DNA of 64,000 bases. It comes from Mesorhizobium sp. WSM3862 (GTDB taxonomy: Bacteria > Pseudomonadota > Alphaproteobacteria > Rhizobiales > Rhizobiaceae). Of this stretch, positions 8,391-16,816 are shown piece by piece; position 1 is the first letter of the stretch, and each line of letters opens with the position of its first letter. Under the pieces are notes generated by a model that did no database searches, was not told the DNA's origin, and worked only from the letters and a program-made list of their open reading frames with translations. The stretch covers positions 164,734-228,733 of the forward strand of contig NZ_NSGE01000009.1 in assembly GCF_002294985.1 (NCBI RefSeq). The letters run 5' to 3'. Both the position numbers and the translations under genes were made by a program.

Positions 8391-8422
8391 AAAAGGGCGG
8401 CGTGTTGAAGCGCCGCCCTTTT
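8391..8422 (+). terminator. Strong intrinsic-terminator-like hairpin between phnD and phnE1
   Basis: AAAAGGGCGGCG pairs perfectly with CGCCGCCCTTTT around an 8-base loop (TGTTGAAG). The 3' arm ends in four T. It begins ten bases after the phnD stop and ends 13 bases before the phnE1 ATG. In such operons a hairpin here usually stops part of the transcripts or protects the binding-protein mRNA. Confidence 0.8.
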
Positions 8423-8435
8423 GCATGCTCCAATC

Positions 8436-9392
8436 ATGACAACCTCGGCGACGATCCACTCCGAAGCGACAAGGCAACAGGCCGATGCCTGGCGGCGCCA
8501 GACTTCGCTTCGCCGCTTCTACACCGCGCTCGGCGTCGGCCTGCTGCTGGTCGCCATGTGTGCGACAATGTGGTTTGCCGATGAAGCCAATGCGGGCCAT
8601 TTCTTCGAGCGGCTGCCGCACATCCTCGACTTCCTGAGCTGGCTGATCCCGAAGGACTGGAACGACGTCTGGCGGGCGCTGTTCGACATCGCCTCGCCGC
8701 ATGACAAGGGCACGCAGGAATTCAACTTCCCGCTCGGCCGCGTCTATATCTGGGGCGGCTTCTACATCCCCGAATATTTCGAGCTGATGCTGACCACCGT
8801 CAACGTGGCGCTGGTCTCGACCTTCATCGGCTTCGTCTTCGCGGTTCCCTTCTCCTTCATCGCCGCGCGCAACCTGACGCCGAGCCCGATCCTGCGGCTG
8901 GTGGTCAAGCGTCTGATGGAATTGCTGCGCGCCTTTCCGGAGATCGTCATTGCCGGCCTGTTCGCGGCCATCGTCTCGATCGGCCCGGTCGCCGCCATCA
9001 TCGCCATCGGCCTGCATTCGATCGGCGCGTTGGGCAAGCTGTTCTACGAGATCAACGAGAACATCGACATGCGCCCCGAAGAGGGCCTGCGCGCGGTCGG
9101 CGCCAACTGGATCGAGCGGGTGCGCTTCGCCGACCTGCCGCAGGTCCTGCCCAACTTCATGTCCTACACGCTGCTCAGAATCGAGATCAATGTTCGCATC
9201 TCGACCATCATGGGCGCGGTCGGTGGCGGCGGCATCGGCGAGGAGCTGAAGCTTTCAATCTCGCGCGGCTTCGGCGCCAAGACGCTGGCGCTGGTGCTGC
9301 TGCTCTTCGTCACCATCTTCCTCGTCGACCAGTTCTCCGCCTGGCTGCGCCGCAAGCTGGTTGGTGAGCAAGCCTTCCCGATGAGCGCCTGA
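8436..9392 (+). CDS. phnE: PhnE1, phosphonate ABC permease
   Basis: This 318-residue membrane protein has an N-terminal segment at about residues 28-46 (YTALGVGLLLVAMCATMWF), a periplasmic stretch of about 60 residues, then a five-helix permease core beginning FELMLTTVNVALVSTFIGF. The coupling loop VGANWIERVRFADLPQVLP and the GAVGGGGIGEEL motif are typical of PhnE. I chose ATG 8436; a TTG at 8421 would lie inside the terminator hairpin. No clear ribosome site precedes it. It pairs with phnE2, which begins one base after its stop. Confidence 0.92.
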   Translation: MTTSATIHSEATRQQADAWRRQTSLRRFYTALGVGLLLVAMCATMWFADEANAGHFFERLPHILDFLSWLIPKDWNDVWRALFDIASPHDKGTQEFNFPLGRVYIWGGFYIPEYFELMLTTVNVALVSTFIGFVFAVPFSFIAARNLTPSPILRLVVKRLMELLRAFPEIVIAGLFAAIVSIGPVAAIIAIGLHSIGALGKLFYEINENIDMRPEEGLRAVGANWIERVRFADLPQVLPNFMSYTLLRIEINVRISTIMGAVGGGGIGEELKLSISRGFGAKTLALVLLLFVTIFLVDQFSAWLRRKLVGEQAFPMSA

Positions 9393-9393
9393 C

Positions 9394-10761
9394 ATGGCAA
9401 CGATGACAGTCGACGAAATCAGTGCGATCGAGGAACGCTTCCCGCAGGTATTCCGGCGGCCTCTGTACAAGCGCTTCTGGCCGCTGCTCCTCATCGCCGG
9501 CACCGCGCTTTATCTCGCCTATGCCCTGTGGTTCTTCAGCCTGCCGCAGGTGCTGCGCGAGTCCCACTGGGAGCGCCTGCCGCTCTTCCTGTCGCAATGG
9601 ATCAGCTACGACCTGCAACCGGAATTCCGCCTCGACCAGCCGGAAATCACCCCCAAATATCCGCGCTTTTCGGCGCTGGGCGAACATCCCAATCCGGATT
9701 GGGTGATCAGGAATCCCGATGGCACCTACACCGTGCAGATCGACGGCGAGGCCAAATCCGTCACCTTCGACAAGGCCAGGGCGACGATCGTCGCATATGG
9801 CGAGACCATTCCAATCTCGCTCACCGGCGGCAAGCCGGTGGTGACTGGCCCGGTGCCGGACTGGGTCACCGTCCATGATGACGAAATCGTCGCCAAGCTG
9901 GGCTTCGTCGGCGAGGTGCGCGTCACCGTCGACCGCGTCAAGGTGCGCAAGCGCTTCCTCGGCTGGGCGAACTTCGTCTTCGACACGCGCTCGCCCTTCT
10001 TCGGCAAATCGGCCGGCGAGGTGTTCTCGCTGATCATCTCGGGACCGGAGCTTAAGCCCGGCACATCGAACCTTGCCTTGGCCGCCGACAACATCTGGAA
10101 CAACGCGCAGTGGCAGCATGGCGACGTCTGGACGAAGCTGCTGCAGACCATCGTCATGGCGTTTTTGGGGACGCTGCTCGGCGGCATCGTCGCCTTCCCG
10201 CTCTCCTTCTTCGCCGCCCGCAACATTACGCCGAGCGGCTTGCTCAGCCAGGTGCTGAAGCGGTTCTTCGATTTCATGCGCTCGGTCGACATGCTGATCT
10301 GGGCGCTGTTCTTCACCCGCGCCTTCGGACCCGGTCCGCTCGCCGGCAGCGCCGCGATCTTCTTCACCGAGATCGGCACATTGGGCAAAACCTATTCCGA
10401 AGCGCTGGAGAACATCGACGACAAGCCGCGCGAGGGCGTGCAGTCGACCGGCGCCAATGGTCTCTTGGTGCAGCGCTACGGCGTGCTGCCGGAAGTGGTG
10501 CCGGTCTTCATCAGCCAGACGCTCTACCAGTGGGAATCCAACACCCGCGGCGCCACCATCATCGGCGCCGTCGGCGCCGGCGGCATCGGCCTGAAGCTGT
10601 GGGAAGCGATGCGCACCAATTCCAACTGGGCCAACGTCTTCTACATGGTGCTGCTGACGCTGGCCGTCGTCTTCATCTTCGACAACATCTCGAACTTCCT
10701 GCGCCGGAGGCTCAGCCGCACACTGCATGACTACAACAGGTTGCAGGCTGAGCAGGGGTAA
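9394..10761 (+). CDS. phnE: PhnE2, second phosphonate ABC permease with a large periplasmic domain
   Basis: The 455-residue protein is a PhnE-type permease whose membrane core lies in the C-terminal half (from WTKLLQTIVMAFLGTLLGGI to FYMVLLTLAVVFIFDN), with GAVGAGGIGLKLWEAMRTN near the end. After a first membrane segment (about residues 30-50), roughly 190 residues are soluble and probably periplasmic (repeating Val/Thr-rich strands such as DGTYTVQIDGEAKSVTFDKA). Many PhnE proteins are about 270 residues, but long PhnE2 or PhoT forms are known in rhizobia. It ends the phn block; phnM is not next to it. Confidence 0.92.
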   Translation: MATMTVDEISAIEERFPQVFRRPLYKRFWPLLLIAGTALYLAYALWFFSLPQVLRESHWERLPLFLSQWISYDLQPEFRLDQPEITPKYPRFSALGEHPNPDWVIRNPDGTYTVQIDGEAKSVTFDKARATIVAYGETIPISLTGGKPVVTGPVPDWVTVHDDEIVAKLGFVGEVRVTVDRVKVRKRFLGWANFVFDTRSPFFGKSAGEVFSLIISGPELKPGTSNLALAADNIWNNAQWQHGDVWTKLLQTIVMAFLGTLLGGIVAFPLSFFAARNITPSGLLSQVLKRFFDFMRSVDMLIWALFFTRAFGPGPLAGSAAIFFTEIGTLGKTYSEALENIDDKPREGVQSTGANGLLVQRYGVLPEVVPVFISQTLYQWESNTRGATIIGAVGAGGIGLKLWEAMRTNSNWANVFYMVLLTLAVVFIFDNISNFLRRRLSRTLHDYNRLQAEQG

Positions 10762-10770
10762 TTTCGCGCC

Positions 10771-10954
10771 TTCGTCATCCACGGGCGGAGCAAGGAGCGA
10801 AGCGACGCGGCGCAGACCCGAGGATCCATTCCGTTACCTGAGCCGTAGAATACAGCGGTGCAGAATTCTGCATCGCTGCGCCGCGTCGACGTCACGGAAT
10901 GGATCCTCGGGTCTCCGCGTCCGCTTCGCTCCCGCTCCGCCCGTGGATGACGAA
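10771..10954. repeat. Long imperfect inverted repeat with a nested palindrome
   Basis: About 64 bases starting TTCGTCATCCACGGGCGGAG (10771-10834) pair with the reverse complement of 10894-10954, with a few mismatches and small gaps. The loop region holds a second near-perfect palindrome, CAGCGGTGCAGAATTCTGCATCGCTG in two halves (10853-10878). It lies between convergent genes, so it may act as a terminator. No transposase is present; it could be a MITE-like or other non-autonomous repeat. Confidence 0.75.
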
Positions 10955-10965
10955 GAGAGAGGCAC

Positions 10966-11817
10966 CTAAGCCGCCTTCTTCCACCCATCCCTGACATGCC
11001 TATACCCATCGCGATAAACCGCCTCCGGGCTCTCCGCAAAATCCCGCCAAACCTTGGTCGCCGCAGCCAGGTCCTTCAGCGACCGCCCGAAGGATTCGAT
11101 GGTCAGCCAGTCGTCATAGCCGCTCTTGCGGATCGCGGCGAAGGTTTCCTTCCAGGGAATATTACCCCGCCCCGGCACGCCGCGGTCGTTTTCCGAGATG
11201 TGGATGTGGACGACGTTCCGGCGATTGCGCGTATAGGCGCCGATCGGATCGACCTCCTCGATATTGGCGTGAAAGGTGTCGAACATCGCCTTGATGTGCG
11301 GGCGGTCGATCGCGTCGACATGCTCGGAAAGGTCGTCCATCGTGTTGACCAGATAGCATTCGAAGCGGTTCAGCGCTTCGAGCCCGATGGTGACGTCCCT
11401 CTTGCCGGCATGATCGCCAATGGCCCGCTGCGAGGCGACCGAGCGCTTCTTCTCGGCCGCTGTCGGCCCGCTGCCGGAAAAGGCGCCCAGCGTGGAATGC
11501 AGCGGCCCGCTCAGCCTGTCCGCGCCGAGCGCCGCGCTGCAGTCGATCGCCCATTTCATGTAATCGATGCCGGCCTTGCGCGTCGCGGTATCCGCAGAGA
11601 TCAGGTTCATCGCCGGGTCGCCCATCGCCGAGACCGCGGTGCGCTCCAGTCCGATACGATCGAGCATCTCGCCGAGCTTCTTGTAGTCATCCGGTTCGCC
11701 CGCGAAGACCGGTATCTCGACGCCGTCGAAGCCGGTTGCCTTGATGTCCTTCAGCAGCGCCTCGTGCTTTTTCGAGACGCTCGTCGTCCACAAGAACATG
11801 CACATGCCGATTTTCAT
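10966..11817 (-). CDS. TIM-barrel sugar epimerase/isomerase (D-tagatose 3-epimerase-like)
   Basis: This 283-residue protein has the AP-endonuclease-2/xylose-isomerase-like barrel. The four usual metal and catalytic positions are visible: Glu147 (IGLEALNRFE), Asp180 (MFDTFHANIEE), His204 or His206 (VVHIHISENDRG) and Glu241 (LTIESFGRSL). This pattern matches D-tagatose or D-psicose 3-epimerases, so it probably moves a keto or hydroxyl centre on a free sugar; the substrate is unknown. ATG 11817 is preceded by GAGGAGGGG at eight bases and is preferred over a longer frame from 11844. It is the last gene of a minus-strand block with a Gfo/Idh dehydrogenase and another barrel enzyme. Confidence 0.8.
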   Translation of the reverse strand: MKIGMCMFLWTTSVSKKHEALLKDIKATGFDGVEIPVFAGEPDDYKKLGEMLDRIGLERTAVSAMGDPAMNLISADTATRKAGIDYMKWAIDCSAALGADRLSGPLHSTLGAFSGSGPTAAEKKRSVASQRAIGDHAGKRDVTIGLEALNRFECYLVNTMDDLSEHVDAIDRPHIKAMFDTFHANIEEVDPIGAYTRNRRNVVHIHISENDRGVPGRGNIPWKETFAAIRKSGYDDWLTIESFGRSLKDLAAATKVWRDFAESPEAVYRDGYRHVRDGWKKAA

Positions 11818-11901
11818 CGACACCCCTCCTCTGCGGCCAACCACTTGCGCTAGCGGGTCACAATCCCCCTCATCCGGCCCGTGCCGTCGCCGAGCCCGCC
11901 T

Positions 11902-13089
11902 TTATAGCCTCGTCCACGCCCCGTTCTTCTTCGACGACTTCACGCACGCCTCTATGAAGGCCATGCCTTCGACGCCGTCCGCGATCGTCGGGAAGGCGAC
12001 ATCCTTGGCAAGCTTGGCGCCCTTTTTGCGCGCCGCGCGGATGGCGCGGGCCGCCTCCTGGTAGATATTGGCAAAACCTTCGAGATAGCCCTCCGGATGG
12101 CCGGAGGGCACGCGGCTGACGCGCGCCGCTACCGGCATCGCGCCGGCGCCCGCCCGGGTCAGCAACTGCTTCGGCTGGCCGAAGGGCGTGTACCAAAGAT
12201 AGTTCGGGTCGGCCTGGACCCATTCGAGCCCGCCCTTCGAGCCGTAGATCCGCAGCTTCAGCCCGTTCTCGTGGCCGGGCGCCACCTGGCTCGCCCAGAT
12301 CATGCCCTTGGCCGGATGCTTGTTGCCAACCGGCTTGAAGCGCAACAGCACATTGACATTGTCGTCGAGCTGGCGTCCCGGCACGAAGGCGTCGAGGTCG
12401 GCCGAAAGGGAATCGAGCTCCAGCCCCGAGACGAAGCGGGCGAGGTTGTAGGCGTGCGTGCCAATGTCGCCGAGCGCGCCGCCGGCGCCGGCCTGCTTGG
12501 GGTCGGAGCGCCATGAGGCCTGCTTCTGACCGGTCGCGGCTAGGTCTTCGGTCAGCCAGTCCTGCGGATATTCCGACTGCACGATGCGGATGTCGCCGAG
12601 CATACCCTTGGCCACCATCTCGCGCGCCTGCCGCACCATCGGATAGGCTGTGTAGTTGTGGGTGAGCACGAACACCTTTCCAGCCTTCTCGACCAGCGCG
12701 GCAAGCTTCTTCGCCTCGGCGAGCGAGCTCGCGAGCGGCTTGTCGCAAATGACGTGGATACCCGCCTCCAGGAAGGCTTTGGCCGCCGGCACATGCACAT
12801 TGTTGGGCGTGACGATCGCCACTGCCTCGATGCCGTCCGGGCGTTTGGCTTCGGCCTTGGCCATCTCGGCATAGGAGCCGTAGCTGCGTGACGGATCGAG
12901 CCCGAGTTCTTCGGCCGAGGCCTTCGCGCGCGCCGGGTCCGACGACAGCGCGCCGGCCACCAGCACGAAGTCGTTGTCCATGCGCGCCGCAATCCGGTGC
13001 ACCGCGCCGATGAAAGCGCCCTGCCCGCCGCCGACCATGCCGTAGCGGATCGGGCCGCCTCCCGTTTCCGATTTCGATGCGCCGACCAT
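11902..13089 (-). CDS. Gfo/Idh/MocA-family NAD(P)-dependent sugar or cyclitol dehydrogenase
   Basis: The product (395 residues from ATG 13089, 401 from ATG 13107) has an N-terminal Rossmann fold with GMVGGGQGAFIGAVHR and the cofactor and catalytic-lysine motif HVICDKPLASS (usually EKP). The second domain holds GGALGDIGTHAYNLARFVSG, with the conserved Asp and His. Members oxidise a ring hydroxyl of sugars, sugar derivatives or inositols. Lying between two TIM-barrel epimerases, it fits a pathway that oxidises and then rearranges or cleaves a sugar or glycoside. GAGGGAG in front of ATG 13089 favours that start; GGGGGAG also precedes 13107. Confidence 0.85.
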   Translation of the reverse strand: MVGASKSETGGGPIRYGMVGGGQGAFIGAVHRIAARMDNDFVLVAGALSSDPARAKASAEELGLDPSRSYGSYAEMAKAEAKRPDGIEAVAIVTPNNVHVPAAKAFLEAGIHVICDKPLASSLAEAKKLAALVEKAGKVFVLTHNYTAYPMVRQAREMVAKGMLGDIRIVQSEYPQDWLTEDLAATGQKQASWRSDPKQAGAGGALGDIGTHAYNLARFVSGLELDSLSADLDAFVPGRQLDDNVNVLLRFKPVGNKHPAKGMIWASQVAPGHENGLKLRIYGSKGGLEWVQADPNYLWYTPFGQPKQLLTRAGAGAMPVAARVSRVPSGHPEGYLEGFANIYQEAARAIRAARKKGAKLAKDVAFPTIADGVEGMAFIEACVKSSKKNGAWTRL

Positions 13090-13115
13090 GCTTTCGTTCT
13101 CCCTCATGTTGGTTA

Positions 13116-13234
13116 GCTCCCCCTTGAGGGGAGGTCGATCCGCACAGCGGATCGGGTGGGGTCGCCGGGCGTGGATCTCGGCATGAACCGACCCAGCCCG
13201 GCCCTTTGGGCCACTCTCCCCTCGAGGGGAGGAT
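13116..13234. repeat. Interspersed palindromic repeat between the dehydrogenase and epimerase genes
   Basis: The ends CTCCCCCTTGAGGGGAG and CTCTCCCCTCGAGGGGAGG are each palindromic and mutually complementary. Between them lie GATCCGCACAGCGGATC and CCCGGCCCTTTGGGCC, further short hairpins. It resembles the repeat inside phnJ (4013-4134) in size and end sequence. It fills the gap within a minus-strand operon. Confidence 0.75.
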
Positions 13235-13241
13235 AAAGGTG

Positions 13242-14297
13242 CTAAATCCCCATCATCGCGCGCAGCAGCTTCTTGTCGCTGGTGCCGCCGGCGAAATCAT
13301 CAAAGGCCCTTTCGGTGACCCGGATGATATGATGCTGGATGAAGGGTGCGCCTTCGGCCGCGCCGTCCTCGGGATGCTTGAGGCAGCATTCCCATTCCAG
13401 CACCGCCCAGGAATCGTAGTTGTACTGGGTGAGCTTGGAGAAGATGCCGCTGAAATCGACCTGCCCGTCGCCGAGGGAGCGGAAACGCCCGGCACGGTTC
13501 ACCCAGCCCTGATAGCCCGAATAGACGCCTTGCCGCCCCGTCGGGTTGAACTCGGCATCCTTGACGTGGAAGGCCTTGATCCGCTCGTGGTAGATGTCGA
13601 TGAACTCGAGATAGTCGAGCTGCTGCAAAAGGAAGTGCGACGGGTCGTAATTGATGTTGCAGCGCTTGTGGCCGCCGACCGCGTCGAGGAACATCTCGAA
13701 GGTCGCGCCGTCGAACACGTCCTCGCCTGGATGGATCTCGTAGCCGATATCGACGCCGTTCTCATCATAGACGTCGAGGATCGGCTTCCAGCGCTTGCCA
13801 AGCTCGGCAAACGCCTCCTCGATCAGCCCAGGCGGCCGCTGTGGCCACGGATAGAGGTACGGGAAGGCGAGCGCGCCGCTGAAGCTTACCGACGCCTTGA
13901 GGCCGAGATTCTTCGATGCCCTGGCGCCGAATTCCATCTGCTCGACCGCCCATTTCTGCCGGGCCTTCGGATTGTTGTGCACCTCCGGCGGCGCAAACCC
14001 GTCGAACTGCGCGTCGTAAGCTGGATGCACCGCGACCAACTGCCCCTGCAGGTGCGTCGACAGCTCGGTAATCTCGACGCCGGCTTCAGTGCAGATGCCC
14101 TTCACCTCGTCGCAATAGTTTTTCGATGACGCCGCCTTTTTCAGGTCGAACAGGCGTCCGTCCCAGGTCGGGATCTGTACGCCTTTGTAGCCGAGCCCGG
14201 CCGCCCATTTGGTGATCGAAGCCAGCGAATTGAACGGCGCGGCGTCGCCCGCGAACTGCGCCAGAAACAGGCCGGGCCCCTTCATCGTCGTCGGCAT
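13242..14297 (-). CDS. TIM-barrel sugar isomerase/epimerase-like enzyme
   Basis: This 351-residue protein starts MPTTMKGPGLFLAQFAGDA and belongs to the xylose-isomerase-like barrel superfamily. Probable metal ligands are the Glu in IGYEIHPGEDVFDG, the Asp in NINYDPSHF, the His in AFHVKDAEF and the Glu in VLEWECC. Such proteins are regular partners of Gfo/Idh dehydrogenases in rhizobial sugar and inositol loci. GGAGG lies six bases before ATG 14297, so I prefer it to ATG 14303 or an upstream start. It is the first gene of the minus-strand block, with a TTGACC/TAATAC promoter and TGGTATTACCA operator 105 bases upstream. Substrate unknown. Confidence 0.8.
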   Translation of the reverse strand: MPTTMKGPGLFLAQFAGDAAPFNSLASITKWAAGLGYKGVQIPTWDGRLFDLKKAASSKNYCDEVKGICTEAGVEITELSTHLQGQLVAVHPAYDAQFDGFAPPEVHNNPKARQKWAVEQMEFGARASKNLGLKASVSFSGALAFPYLYPWPQRPPGLIEEAFAELGKRWKPILDVYDENGVDIGYEIHPGEDVFDGATFEMFLDAVGGHKRCNINYDPSHFLLQQLDYLEFIDIYHERIKAFHVKDAEFNPTGRQGVYSGYQGWVNRAGRFRSLGDGQVDFSGIFSKLTQYNYDSWAVLEWECCLKHPEDGAAEGAPFIQHHIIRVTERAFDDFAGGTSDKKLLRAMMGI

Positions 14298-14401
14298 CGG
14301 CATCCTCCCTCTCTCGTTTTCATGGACCAAGCATAGCGCCGATTGAAGCGAGGGCTAGCCTCTTCGACCGTTCGTCTCGGCGCCGACAAGCAGCGGCATT
14401 C

Positions 14402-14431
14402 TGGTATTACCAAATACGGCTGTTTGGTCAA
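14402..14431 (-). promoter_or_regulatory. Promoter with overlapping GntR (FadR-type) operator for the minus-strand sugar block
   Basis: On the minus strand TTGACC (14431-14426) and TAATAC (14409-14404) are 16 bases apart. The -10 box lies inside the palindrome TGGTATTACCA (14402-14412), which fits the FadR-type consensus TGGT-N3-ACCA. The same palindrome over a TAATAC box recurs at 29078-29106. The remainder of this 400-base gap (14298-14697) holds the second operator at 14582-14592; I see nothing else in it. Confidence 0.6.
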
Positions 14432-14581
14432 GCGGCCAGAAACAGTTGGAATGCGATCCGCACGATTGCCGAAAGGCAGCTTAATCTATTCAAATCAAAG
14501 CATTGACTGATAAATTGAGCCCAATAGGCGGTCTCCTTGCCGTGCCTGTGAATTTGCTGTAGAGGTTCTGTCAGGCCCAAT

Positions 14582-14592
14582 TGGTCGAACCA
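14582..14592. promoter_or_regulatory. FadR-type operator TGGTCGAACCA upstream of the plus-strand epimerase gene
   Basis: TGGT-CGA-ACCA lies in AATTGGTCGAACCAGTTTC, an almost perfect 15-base palindrome, 106 bases before the epimerase ATG. The core is identical to 29254-29264. The GntR gene at 16817 in the same operon is the likely binder; this is inference. Confidence 0.55.
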
Positions 14593-14697
14593 GTTTCGAG
14601 AAAAAACACTGGAACGCCGTGGGGAGGAGATCATGCGACGGGCTCGGTGGAGAACGCCGCGAAAAACGTGACAGGCGAATTCTGGGAAGGATAGACC

Positions 14698-15585
14698 ATG
14701 CACCTTTCGACGCACAACTGGATGCGGGCGGAGCCGCTGGAGGTGACGCTGAAGCGCATCAAGAAGTTCGGCTATGAGTCGATCGAGATTTCCGGCGAGC
14801 CCGAGCAGTACAAGACCAAGGAAACGCGCGCGCTCCTGAAGGAGCACGGCATACGTTGCTGGGGTTCGGTGACGCTGATGCTGGGCGAACGCAACCTTGC
14901 CGCCAAGAACCAGGGCCAGCGCGAGCGATCGGTGCAATATGTCAAGGACGTGCTGACCATGGTGAGCGAGCTTGACGGCGAGATCATCACGCTGGTTCCC
15001 GCCACCGTCGGCAAGGTGGTGCCCGACGGCACCGAGGCGGAAGAGTGGGGCTGGGTGGTGGACGCCACGCGCGAATGCTTCGCGCATGCCAAGAAGGTCG
15101 GCGTCAAGATCGCCGTCGAGCCGCTCAACCGTTTCGAGACCTACCTCTTCAATCGTGGTGCGCAGGCGCTCGCGCTCGCGGATGCGGTGAGCCCGGAATG
15201 CGGCGTCTGCCTCGACGCCTACCACATCCATATGGAGGAATTTAACGTCTACGACGCCATCCGCCAGGTCGGCAAGCGCCTCTACGACTTCCATGTCGCC
15301 GACAACAACCGCTTCGCCGCGGGTCTTGGCCAGATCGACTGGCCGAGGATCGTCGGCACGCTGAAGGAGATCGGCTATGACGGCGCGCTGACCAACGAGT
15401 TCGTCGCCCCGGTCGACCGCACGCCGGCCGCCCCTTATCCGGAGATGGTGGAGCGCAACCCGGTCGACATCTCGCCCGAGCAGCTCAAATTCATCCAGGA
15501 TCACGGCTCCAGCGTGCTCACCGAGAAGTTCTACACCGATCAGATGCGCATCACCGCCGAAACGCTGCTGCCGCTGATCAAGTAG
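14698..15585 (+). CDS. TIM-barrel sugar epimerase (D-psicose/D-tagatose 3-epimerase-like)
   Basis: The 295-residue protein shows the full set of metal ligands of ketose 3-epimerases: Glu141 (AVEPLNRFETYLFN), Asp173 (VCLDAYHIHMEE), His199 (YDFHVADNNR) and Glu234 (LTNEFVAP). It probably epimerises a ketose or 3-keto sugar at C3. It is the first gene of a plus-strand operon with an enolase-superfamily enzyme, a GntR regulator and a hydroxyacid dehydrogenase, and is divergent from the other epimerase block. A purine-rich GGGAAGGATAG precedes ATG 14698. The exact sugar cannot be told from sequence. Confidence 0.82.
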   Translation: MHLSTHNWMRAEPLEVTLKRIKKFGYESIEISGEPEQYKTKETRALLKEHGIRCWGSVTLMLGERNLAAKNQGQRERSVQYVKDVLTMVSELDGEIITLVPATVGKVVPDGTEAEEWGWVVDATRECFAHAKKVGVKIAVEPLNRFETYLFNRGAQALALADAVSPECGVCLDAYHIHMEEFNVYDAIRQVGKRLYDFHVADNNRFAAGLGQIDWPRIVGTLKEIGYDGALTNEFVAPVDRTPAAPYPEMVERNPVDISPEQLKFIQDHGSSVLTEKFYTDQMRITAETLLPLIK

Positions 15586-15644
15586 AGGGTCCGATTTGAG
15601 CTTAGCCCTACCGTCCTGGCCGGGCGGCGGGTCCGGGGATCAAG

Positions 15645-16814
15645 ATGCGTATAAAAAGCGTCCAGGCCTGGTGGGTTCGCATACCGATCGAAGTCGCAAA
15701 GCAGCATCGCAGCGACTTCGGTCAGGTGACGACGTTCGACGCCGCCATCCTGCGCGTCGAGACCGACGACGGCCTGGTCGGCTGGGGCGAGGGCAAGAAC
15801 GCCGCCGGCAGCGCCGGCAGCTACGGCGCGCTGGTCCACATGCTGAATCACGAAATTGCGCCGCAGCTCATCGGCCGCGATCCGGCCGATATCGGTATCA
15901 TCTGGGAGATGCTCTACAACGGCGTGCGACACCACACGGCGGCCCATGCCGGCCATGCCATGCCCCAGCTGGCGCGGCGCGGCATGAGCGTGGCGGCGAT
16001 CAGCGCCGTCGACATCGCGCTTTGGGACATCCTCGGCAAGTCACTGGGGCAGCCGGTCTGGCGGCTGCTCGGCGGCCGCAAGGTCGAGCGCATGCAGGCC
16101 TATGCCTCGGGCGGCTGGGCGCCAGCCGATACCATCGGCGACCAGCTCAAATCCTATATCGCCAAAGGCGGTTTCAAGGCGCTGAAGATGCGCATCGGCG
16201 CCATGGACGGCGCGCCGCATATCTCGGCCGCGCGCGTCCGCGCCGCCAGGGAAGCGATCGGTCCCGATGTCGAACTTATGGTGGACGCGCACGGCACCTA
16301 CACCGTCGCCGAGGCCAAGCGCTTCATCAGCCTCACCGCCGATCTCGATCTGGCCTGGTTCGAGGAGCCGGTGATCGCCGACGACAAGTCCGGTATGGCC
16401 GAGGTGCGCGCGTCCGGTTCGACCCCGATCGCCACCGGCGAGAGCGAGGCGACGCGCTACGCCTTCCGCGATCTGGCCGTGTTGAAATCGGCCGACATCT
16501 TCCAGCCTGATCCCGCCTTCTGCGGCGGCATCAGCGAGGCGATGAAGATCGGCACCATCGCCAGCGCCTTTAACCTGCGCTTCGCGCCGCATCTGTGGGC
16601 CGGCGCGCCCTGCTTCTTCGCCGGACTGCATGTCTGCGCGGCTTCCCCCGCGACCTTCATCGTCGAGTATTCGCTGGGCGCCAATCCGATGATCCACGAT
16701 CTCGTCGAGGAGACTGTCGAAGCAACGGACGGTATGATAGCGATCCCTGAAAAGCCCGGATTGGGTTTCACCGTTTCGGAGCGATTCCTGGAGGCGCACG
16801 CGCTACGCATTTGA
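15645..16814 (+). CDS. Enolase-superfamily sugar-acid dehydratase or racemase (mandelate racemase/muconate lactonizing type)
   Basis: This 389-residue protein has the N-terminal capping domain and the C-terminal barrel of the mandelate racemase/muconate lactonizing group. Visible residues are Lys181 and Arg183 (LKMRIGAMDG), metal ligands Asp214 (VDAHGTY), Glu240 or Glu241 (WFEEPV) and Glu266 (IATGESEA), and His316 (APHLW). Both acid/base sites are present, as in dehydratases or epimerases of sugar acids. The neighbouring 2-hydroxyacid dehydrogenase and epimerases suggest aldonate or related sugar-acid breakdown. The start at 15645 follows a 59-base gap; the stop lies two bases before the GntR ATG. 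Confidence 0.85.
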   Translation: MRIKSVQAWWVRIPIEVAKQHRSDFGQVTTFDAAILRVETDDGLVGWGEGKNAAGSAGSYGALVHMLNHEIAPQLIGRDPADIGIIWEMLYNGVRHHTAAHAGHAMPQLARRGMSVAAISAVDIALWDILGKSLGQPVWRLLGGRKVERMQAYASGGWAPADTIGDQLKSYIAKGGFKALKMRIGAMDGAPHISAARVRAAREAIGPDVELMVDAHGTYTVAEAKRFISLTADLDLAWFEEPVIADDKSGMAEVRASGSTPIATGESEATRYAFRDLAVLKSADIFQPDPAFCGGISEAMKIGTIASAFNLRFAPHLWAGAPCFFAGLHVCAASPATFIVEYSLGANPMIHDLVEETVEATDGMIAIPEKPGLGFTVSERFLEAHALRI

Positions 16815-16816
16815 CG

